Shown: one piece after another, positions 58,010-64,000 of the stretch
Position numbering within the stretch: the first letter of the stretch is position 1
Layout of the letters: the number at the start of each line of letters is the position of its first letter
Origin: Thermosynechococcus sichuanensis E542
GTDB lineage: Bacteria; Cyanobacteriota; Cyanobacteriia; Thermosynechococcales; Thermosynechococcaceae
Length of the DNA: 64,000 nucleotides
Assembly (NCBI RefSeq): GCF_003555505.1
Contig: NZ_CP032152.1
Span: 1,783,001-1,847,000 of the forward strand
Direction: 5' to 3'
Translations under genes and position numbers: made by a program
Notes under the pieces: generated by a model
Database searches by the model: none
Told to the model about the DNA's origin: nothing
The model's input: the letters and a program-made list of their open reading frames with translations, nothing else

Positions 58010-58876
58010 TCACTTCATCGTCAACCATATTAGCTCTTCTGCTAAATTCTTAAACTGCCTTGCAGAATCAGAGTTTCGGTCGTATTTGAAGATTGACTGG
58101 GGTTCGGGTATTTCGTCACCATCAATGGTGACTACGCGATGTAAGCTGTGCGCCAAATCTGCGTTCTCTTTGATAATTGTTTCCATAATTCTAAGATCAT
58201 ATTTGTTGGCAATCTTTTCCTGTAAATTTCTAAAACCCAAGGAATTGCAAGTTCGCCCATGAATTTTTGAAGGCAGAACCCCCACAATTTGCAACTGATT
58301 TTTCCCAAACTTTGCTCTGATTCCTGAAAATTCTTGATTAATAAAATCAACAAATGCTTTTACATATTTTAGGCCTTGGTTAGCAAAGGGGCGAAAATCT
58401 GAAGGAATCATCAAGTAATCTGAAGCAATTAAGGCAATTTGTGCATAGGTATCTAGAGCGGGAGGTGCATCAATAATCACAAGATCATAATTATCTCTTG
58501 CTTCTTGTAGCTTTTTCAGTAAGCTAGTATGAATAAGATCGATTCCTCGCAATTCTTCTGCTACGTCTATATCTACTAGATCGATATGGGCAGGAATAAC
58601 GTCGATCTCTGGATCATTAAAGGAATCTGACCGGCGAACTACTTCCCGAATGGAGTATTCATCCTTGAGAATATGAAGGATATTAGCATCCCGTAGCGTA
58701 TCATCTTCCTCAGAGAAGAACTTCATTAAACCAACAGCAAACGTGGTATTCGCCTGAGAATCAATGTCAATCAGCAAAACTCGCTGTCTTTGCCGGCGAA
58801 GGGCAGCAGCCAAATTGACGGCTACAGTGGTTTTCCCTACACCCCCCTTGTTGTGATAAATGGTGATAACTTTCAC
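58010..58876 (-). CDS. ParA-family ATPase
   Basis: Predicted 288-aa Walker-type ATPase that positions DNA or protein cargo by cycling on the nucleoid. Deviant Walker A HNKGGVGKTTVAVNLA near residue 8; Walker A' VLLIDIDSQANTT near 34; Walker B LVIIDAPPALD near 136. It lacks the N-terminal HTH of plasmid SopA types, resembling chromosomal or small-plasmid ParA/MinD relatives. Start ATG 58876. Lower GC and absence of GCGATCGC in 56881-58876 suggest recent acquisition, perhaps plasmid- or mobile-element-derived. Confidence 0.88.
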   Translation of the reverse strand: MKVITIYHNKGGVGKTTVAVNLAAALRRQRQRVLLIDIDSQANTTFAVGLMKFFSEEDDTLRDANILHILKDEYSIREVVRRSDSFNDPEIDVIPAHIDLVDIDVAEELRGIDLIHTSLLKKLQEARDNYDLVIIDAPPALDTYAQIALIASDYLMIPSDFRPFANQGLKYVKAFVDFINQEFSGIRAKFGKNQLQIVGVLPSKIHGRTCNSLGFRNLQEKIANKYDLRIMETIIKENADLAHSLHRVVTIDGDEIPEPQSIFKYDRNSDSARQFKNLAEELIWLTMK

Positions 58877-58909
58877 GCTTCTTTTCCTGTCAAGTGGGTT
58901 ACTGAAGGC

Positions 58910-61573
58910 TTAGGAGGCGGTGACAGTATCGCGATCGCCTGCCCCTGCGCGGTTTACAGCGCTAAAGGTCAGCTCACCATCCACTAAATCTACCAAAATT
59001 GTATCACCAGGTGCAAAGACCTCTTCAAGGAGCTTCACGGCGAGGGGATTCTCCAATTCCCGTTGAATGGCGCGCTTCAGAGGACGTGCCCCATAGACTG
59101 GATCAAAGCCCACCGCCACCAAATGATCTAGCGCTGCCGGGGTGAGGTGCAGGCGAATTTTTTGATCCGCAAGGAGGTTCTCCACCCGTCGCAGTTGAAT
59201 TTGGGCAATCTGTGCCAGTTCAGTTCGCCCTAGGCCATGGAAGAGGATCAGATCATCAATGCGGTTGAGGAATTCGGGGCGAAAATACTTTTGCGCACTT
59301 TGGAGTACCCGTTGGCGCATTTCCTCATAGCGGCTGTCATCCCCGGCCAAATCTAAAATATGCTCGCTGCCCAAGTTGCTGGTCATAATGATCACGGTAT
59401 TACGGAAGTCCACTGTCCGCCCTTGGGAATCCGTGACGCGGCCATCATCGAGCACCTGTAAGAGCACATTAAAGACTTCTGGATGGGCTTTTTCCACCTC
59501 ATCGAACAGCACTACGGCATAGGGACGCCGGCGAATCGCTTCTGTCAGTTGCCCGCCACTGTCAAAGCCCACATACCCCGGTGGAGCACCAATCATGCGG
59601 GAGACGGCGTGTTTTTCCATGTACTCCGACATGTCAATGCGCACAAGGGCATTTTCATCGTCAAAGAGGGCTTCAGCAAGGGCACGGGCTAGTTCTGTTT
59701 TACCAACCCCCGTCGGCCCCATAAAGAGAAAGGAACCAATGGGACGGGCAGGGTCTTTCATACCGGCTCGCGCTCGGCGAATCGCTGCGGCCACGGCTGT
59801 GACGGCATCGGCTTGACCAATCACCCGCTGATGGAGGACTTGTTCCAGTTGCAGGAGTTTTTGCCGTTCTGAGGCCATCAGTTTTTGCAGCGGAATGCCT
59901 GTCCACTTGGCAACAATTTCGGCAATGTCGGCTTCGGTCACTTGATCGCGCAAAAAGGTGCCACCTTCGGCCTGAAGTTCCAAAAGTTGTGCTTCGGTGC
60001 TTTCCAGTTCCCGTTGCAGTGTCTCGAGGCGACCATATTTGAGTTGAGCAGCTTTATTGAGGTTGTAGTCGCGCTCCGCTTGCTCAATTTGCAGCTTGAC
60101 TTGGTCTTCCTCTTCCTTGAGGCTGTTGATCCGCTCTAGGAGATTTTTTTCTGCTTGCCAGCGGGCTTGCATTGCCTGTTGTCGCGGTTGTAGTTGAGCA
60201 ATTTCCTCTTCGATGCGCTGTAGGCGATCGCGGGTGGCTTGCAGGGGTACTTGGCTCAGGGGCAGACTTTCCTCCTGCTTGAGGGAGAGTTTTTCCATCT
60301 CCAGTTGGCGCAGTCGCCGTTCAAGGGCTTCCAGTTCAGCGGGCTTGGTGGTGATTTCCATTTTCAGTTTGGCCGCCGCTTCATCCACAAGGTCAATGGC
60401 CTTGTCGGGCAAAAAGCGATCGCTAATATACCGATCCGAGAGCACCGCCGCTGCCACCAATGCCGAGTCAGTAATTTTGACATTGTGGTGAATTTCGTAG
60501 CGATCCTTCAGACCCCGCAAAATTGAGATCGTATCCTCCACGCTGGGCTGGCCGATATACACCTGCTGGAAGCGACGCTCAAGAGCGGCATCCTTCTCAA
60601 TATACCTGCGGTACTCGTCTAGGGTGGTAGCACCAATACAGCGCAATTCTCCCCGTGCCAACATCGGCTTCAGGAGGTTGCTGGCATCCATCGAGGAGTT
60701 TTGATTGGCACCGGCACCTACCACGGTATGGAGTTCATCAATAAAGAGGACAATTTGGCCGTCGGAATGGGTCACTTCGTGGAGAACGGCCTTGAGGCGA
60801 TCTTCAAAGTCGCCGCGAAACTTGGCACCCGCCACCAAACTCCCCAGATCAAGGGAGATCAACCGCCGATTTTTCAGGGATTCTGGCACATCTCCATTGA
60901 TAATCCGCTGGGCAAGGCCTTCAGCAATGGCGGTTTTACCCACACCGGGTTCACCAATGAGCACGGGATTATTTTTGGTGCGGCGGGAGAGGACTTGAAT
61001 CACGCGGCGAATTTCTTCATCACGGCCAATGACGGGATCCAGTTTGCCTTGGCGAGCGGCGGCGGTGAGATCACGACCGTACTTTTCAAGGGCCGCGTAC
61101 TTATTTTCGGGGTTTTGGTCTAAAACTTTTTGGGCACCGCGAATCGCTTTGACGGTGGCTGCCAACTGCTCGCGATCGCAATTCAAAGCGCGGAAAAGAC
61201 GTTGACCAATGCGGCGATCGCCCACAAAGGCGAGCAAAAGATGCTCAACAGAAATAAACTGATCCTCTTGCTCTTGGCGCAGACGATTGGCCTCATCAAG
61301 GAGAGCATCCAAACTGCGGCCACAGTACAGTTCACTCCCCGTCGGCACGCGAGGTTGCTGCTTGGCAAAGTCCATCAGCCGCTTGAGGATCCACTCGGTG
61401 TCAATATCGGCTCGTTCAAGGATTAGTTGCCCTAGGCCTTCTTCCCGCAGGAGAGCAATCATCAGGTGCTCTGTTTCCAGATATTGGCTGCGATATTCCC
61501 GCGCTACATCTTGGGACTTAACAATGGCTTCCCATGCTTTATCAGTAAACTTTGTTGGATCCGTTGGTTGCAT
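58910..61573 (-). CDS. clpB: ClpB disaggregase chaperone
   Basis: Hexameric AAA+ chaperone that reactivates aggregated proteins with DnaK. The 887-aa protein has the N-domain (about 1-150), NBD1 ([15 protein letters not shown] near 205), the M-domain coiled coil (about 405-530) and NBD2 ([19 protein letters not shown] near 607), plus [17 protein letters not shown]. The start ATG 61573 (MQPTDPTKF) fits the family. Cyanobacteria often have two clpB genes; this may be either. It is downstream of, and possibly unrelated to, the membrane-protein operon. Confidence 0.96.
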   Translation of the reverse strand: MQPTDPTKFTDKAWEAIVKSQDVAREYRSQYLETEHLMIALLREEGLGQLILERADIDTEWILKRLMDFAKQQPRVPTGSELYCGRSLDALLDEANRLRQEQEDQFISVEHLLLAFVGDRRIGQRLFRALNCDREQLAATVKAIRGAQKVLDQNPENKYAALEKYGRDLTAAARQGKLDPVIGRDEEIRRVIQVLSRRTKNNPVLIGEPGVGKTAIAEGLAQRIINGDVPESLKNRRLISLDLGSLVAGAKFRGDFEDRLKAVLHEVTHSDGQIVLFIDELHTVVGAGANQNSSMDASNLLKPMLARGELRCIGATTLDEYRRYIEKDAALERRFQQVYIGQPSVEDTISILRGLKDRYEIHHNVKITDSALVAAAVLSDRYISDRFLPDKAIDLVDEAAAKLKMEITTKPAELEALERRLRQLEMEKLSLKQEESLPLSQVPLQATRDRLQRIEEEIAQLQPRQQAMQARWQAEKNLLERINSLKEEEDQVKLQIEQAERDYNLNKAAQLKYGRLETLQRELESTEAQLLELQAEGGTFLRDQVTEADIAEIVAKWTGIPLQKLMASERQKLLQLEQVLHQRVIGQADAVTAVAAAIRRARAGMKDPARPIGSFLFMGPTGVGKTELARALAEALFDDENALVRIDMSEYMEKHAVSRMIGAPPGYVGFDSGGQLTEAIRRRPYAVVLFDEVEKAHPEVFNVLLQVLDDGRVTDSQGRTVDFRNTVIIMTSNLGSEHILDLAGDDSRYEEMRQRVLQSAQKYFRPEFLNRIDDLILFHGLGRTELAQIAQIQLRRVENLLADQKIRLHLTPAALDHLVAVGFDPVYGARPLKRAIQRELENPLAVKLLEEVFAPGDTILVDLVDGELTFSAVNRAGAGDRDTVTAS

Positions 61574-61664
61574 AGCGATAATTGAGGGCAATACCCCACC
61601 GACTGTGACTGCATTATGCCACTCTCAGTTTAATAGACAGCTCGCCTCCGTACCCGCAGGAGGA

Positions 61665-62464
61665 TTACAGAGGTGGTAGATACAGAAACTGCCTCAGGAG
61701 ATTGGCCAGTTCTTTTTTATCGTCATAACCGCTACTATCGCTACTGTAGGACTGCTCCAGGGGAACTGTTTCCCCAGAGAAGAGGCGCACCACGACGTAA
61801 TACACGGGATCGTTGTCGTAATCAGACCTTGGGTAGCTTTCAATCGCAATATCACTAATCTCGCGCAAGCACAATTCCTTGCGAGTTCGGCGGAAAAATT
61901 TCCCATAGCAAATTGTGAAAGTACCACTGCTGCGGTCTAAATCCAGCGTTAGAACTGGTGGTAAAATAGAATAAGAAAAACTTGTCCCTACAAAAAAGAA
62001 CACTCCCGCCATGATCCACATCCCCACGTCCTCGCGATCCTCCACATGTGCCGAAAGTTCGGTTTGATTGGGATTGGCTAAGAACTGGTTAATTTGTTGC
62101 ACTATGGCGGCGGGTCTGCTCGCCTGCGAGGAAGCAGTGCCTAATATGATTGAATTGCCCGCTACTTCAAGGACGACGCGGTACATGCGATCGCCTTCGC
62201 TGTCATCGTAGTCCTCCAACTTGGCCTGTCGCAGCAAAGAAAGGGGAATTTTACCCGCTCTTGGCTCACCAAAGAGGTTGTCGTGGCGATGCACTCATAG
62301 GGCAGGGTTTGGCGTTGGCAGCGAATTGCTGTAACTGGAGAGAAGCTGAGCATCAATATAGAAACAGCAACAGGTAGAGCAAACAACACCCCAGCCATCG
62401 ACCACATCCCCCAAGGGCGTTCCCGCAAGCGCAAGCGATAGTCTGTTTGCTCCAAGATTTTCAT
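61665..62464 (-). pseudogene. Internally duplicated membrane protein, frameshifted
   Basis: Two overlapping frames form one gene of about 266 codons. Frame A (ATG 62464) encodes TDYRLRLRERPWGMWSMAGVLF and then AIRCQRQTLPYECIATTTSLV. Frame B (from about 62294) continues KIPLSLLRQAKLEDYDDSEGD, then EDVGMWIMAGVFFF and the second domain, ending LRQFLYLPPL. A single missing A in the AAAA run complementary to 62249-62252 would rejoin them (K then IPLSLL). The two halves, each membrane segment + TLDLDR/AIRCQR + L.LREIS/L.LLRQA + E.Y..SD.D...YYVV/MYRVV, resemble each other, so the fold is an internal duplication broken at the first copy. Could be a sequencing error, a true pseudogene or programmed frameshifting. 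Function unknown. Confidence 0.75.
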
Positions 62465-62473
62465 TGCTGATCG

Positions 62474-62998
62474 TCATCCTTCAGCACGCAAAAATGCTGC
62501 CACACTGGCTGCCAACTGCTGAAAATTGGGTTCAATGCGTTGGCCGAGATACTCCTCCACAGCACGGGCAATCATGCCAGCTAAGAATGAGGGTACTCCG
62601 GGAATCCGTTTTGGATCAATACGTAGATGACCTCGGCTGGTAATAATTGTTGAATCGCCCGCCGCAATGAATTGATTTTCCCCTTGACAGTCAATGGCCT
62701 CGGTAAAGGCATGGGGGGCAATCCGCCAGCGGGTGAGATAGTCGCGATCGTCCCAATGGGTATAGTCTGTCCACGAGAGCATCGCCTCACTCAGGAGTGC
62801 CCGGGCTGCTGCTGGAATTTCGCCGCCACCATGCCAGACCAAAACCATCTCTAGGGCTTGAGGATGCTCCTTGCGCTCCTGCACTTCAATTTCACGGACA
62901 TTGGGCATCCAGTTCACTAGTTCCGGCAGGCGATCGCGATAGGTGCGATAGACGTGCTCACGGGGAAAGGGCAACTGTACTTGCGAGGAAATTTCCAT
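62474..62998 (-). CDS. SRPBCC-family protein (polyketide-cyclase-like fold)
   Basis: Predicted 174-aa soluble protein starting MEISSQVQLPFPREHVYRTYRDRLPEL (typical SRPBCC/START-like beginning), then RSRWDD-like WDDRDYLTRWRI, and a final amphipathic helix (EEYLGQRIEPNFQQLAASVAAFL). Such proteins bind lipids or other hydrophobic ligands. Start ATG 62998; an upstream ATG at 63031 lies inside the channel gene's end. It is 9 bases before the frameshifted membrane-protein gene. Confidence 0.78.
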   Translation of the reverse strand: MEISSQVQLPFPREHVYRTYRDRLPELVNWMPNVREIEVQERKEHPQALEMVLVWHGGGEIPAAARALLSEAMLSWTDYTHWDDRDYLTRWRIAPHAFTEAIDCQGENQFIAAGDSTIITSRGHLRIDPKRIPGVPSFLAGMIARAVEEYLGQRIEPNFQQLAASVAAFLRAEG

Positions 62999-63002
62999 GA
63001 CC

Positions 63003-64000
63003 CTATCCCCACTGTGGACACTGCCGTGCAATGACCACTACATAGTCTCCTACCTGCAACTCATAGTTCATTGGTGGATTAATATCCGTCTGGCGGCGTC
63101 CCCCAATGCGACGTTCCACTGCTACCAAGAGGGCATCGTACTGCTCCTTGAGGTGGTGTTGCGCATACCAAAAGGTTTTGCCAGCCAGCGTTGCGGGCAA
63201 AGGGAGCCGATAAAACTGGTTTCCCACCTGTACCGTCAGCAGTTCGGCAAAGACATCCATCGCCCCTTGATTGCGTACTGCATTGCCAATAAGGTGACCC
63301 GCCATTTCATCAGCCACTACCACATCTTCTACCCCTGCCGCCTGAAGTTGCACATTATTGTTGCGATCCAAAAGCTGGGCACAGGTGTAAATCGTCGGAT
63401 TTAGTTTTTCCATGGTTAGTGCAGCAAGAACAGTTCGGGCATCGCGGTCTTGATCACTGCGGGGTCGGCTGGTATCCGCCAAGAGAATAGCGCGGGAAGC
63501 ATGGTAAATTTGCACCTTCTCTAAAACGTCAATGCGGGTGTAGTCTCCCGAATAAAAGTAAAGCCGATTTTGATCCACCCCCCGCAACTCACTCAAGGGC
63601 AACTGTTCAAGTTCAGCAACAATGACAATCGGCGCATGGCGGGTTTGGGGATCGGTTTGCAACTCCTGCAACACAAGGGGGGCACTGCGATTCCAGCCAC
63701 AGAGAATAATGTGGTTGCGCAACTCATCCAAGTCAAAGTTCTTAATGCTCATGACCGACTGCAACCGCTGCACCATAAAGGCAGACACCACCCCTGTAAA
63801 CACCGCAAACAAGGTCAGTCCCGCCAAGACCACAACAAGGGTAATGATCCGCCCGGCATGGGTTTTGGGATAGGCACCAATCGGCTCGGCAGAAACCAAG
63901 GAAAAGAAACTGTACCACAGGGCATCCCCAAGGTTTTCGATGTCTGGGTTTGAGGTTCCTTCGATAATATAAAAAGCCAGTCCCCCAAAGAGCATGATCA
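63003..64000 (-). CDS. RCK/TrkA-N ion channel, 5' end beyond the window
   Basis: Partial. The visible 330 codons start in or near the first membrane segment (GGLAFYIIEG); the frame remains open to the window edge. The pore region reads SLVSAEPIGAYPKTHAGR instead of the usual TxGYGD filter, so ion selectivity is uncertain. A second membrane helix (IITLVVVLAGLTLFAVFTGVV) follows, then a TrkA-N/RCK domain with a Rossmann start (NHIILCGWNRSAPLVLQEL) and further regulatory regions to residue 330. Similar bacterial channels control K+ or other cation flux. First of the minus-strand cluster channel-SRPBCC-membrane protein. Confidence 0.8.
   Translation of the reverse strand, partial: IMLFGGLAFYIIEGTSNPDIENLGDALWYSFFSLVSAEPIGAYPKTHAGRIITLVVVLAGLTLFAVFTGVVSAFMVQRLQSVMSIKNFDLDELRNHIILCGWNRSAPLVLQELQTDPQTRHAPIVIVAELEQLPLSELRGVDQNRLYFYSGDYTRIDVLEKVQIYHASRAILLADTSRPRSDQDRDARTVLAALTMEKLNPTIYTCAQLLDRNNNVQLQAAGVEDVVVADEMAGHLIGNAVRNQGAMDVFAELLTVQVGNQFYRLPLPATLAGKTFWYAQHHLKEQYDALLVAVERRIGGRRQTDINPPMNYELQVGDYVVVIARQCPQWG

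Overview
The window looks like chromosome from a unicellular cyanobacterium, most likely a thermophilic Thermosynechococcus-type strain. The phylum is supported by light-independent chlorophyll synthesis genes (chlL, chlN), the sulfolipid gene sqdB, an SLH-type iron-uptake porin, an NblR-like regulator, cyanobacterial families (DUF5331, DUF3685, DUF3611, HpsJ) and many copies of the HIP1 palindrome GCGATCGC. The genus is inferred from overall impression only; no search was run.

Layout. 0.2-2.9 kb: chlL-DUF5331-chlN operon. 3.0-7.8 kb, minus strand: type IV pilus alignment and secretin operon pilM-N-O-Q. 8.0-14.2 kb: an L,D-transpeptidase, a small secreted protein, acetate kinase, a phospholipase D/EF-hand/HhH fusion and a purine salvage pair (permease and apt). 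14.5-18.2 kb: four minor-pilin genes (PilX, PilV, GspH/FimT and PilW types, resembling hpsA-B-C). 18.3-19.9 kb: speD-speE, bracketed by two 62-bp direct repeats, followed by a gutted arsenite-transporter pseudogene. 20.9-24.6 kb: carB, a RemA-like gene and a truncated response regulator. 24.7-29.0 kb, minus strand: a spore-coat-U type chaperone-usher pilus operon with a leftover C-terminal pilin fragment fused against the end of ileS. 29-32.4 kb: ileS and ruvX.

32.4-36.7 kb is a paralogue array. Four copies of a coiled-coil plus PD-(D/E)XK-like protein (DUF3782 type) carry 9, 9, 6 and 4 heptads, and a PLP enzyme sits between copies 3 and 4. 36.7-44.3 kb: purN, ctpA, the porin, a DUF3685 protein, a Uma2 nuclease-fold protein and an unknown protein. 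44.3-54.5 kb: mostly core genes (sqdB, sulfurtransferase, pyrF, glmU, hpsJ-like, spoIID-like, frr, pyrH, two tRNAs, NblR-like regulator).

55.0-58.9 kb is mostly lower in GC. It holds an unrecognised ORF remnant, chrA, and a ParA/ParB-like pair whose ParB-like member has near-identical 165-bp coding repeats; 56.88-58.88 kb contains no HIP1 site. 58.9-64 kb: clpB, a frameshifted internally duplicated membrane-protein gene, an SRPBCC protein and a RCK-type ion channel running off the end.

Themes: surface structures (two pilus types, porin, envelope enzymes), pigment and lipid synthesis, nucleotide metabolism, and several marks of genome remodelling. The best candidates for something undescribed are the DUF3782 array and the repeat-bearing ParA/ParB-like pair. 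Their functions cannot be settled from sequence alone.
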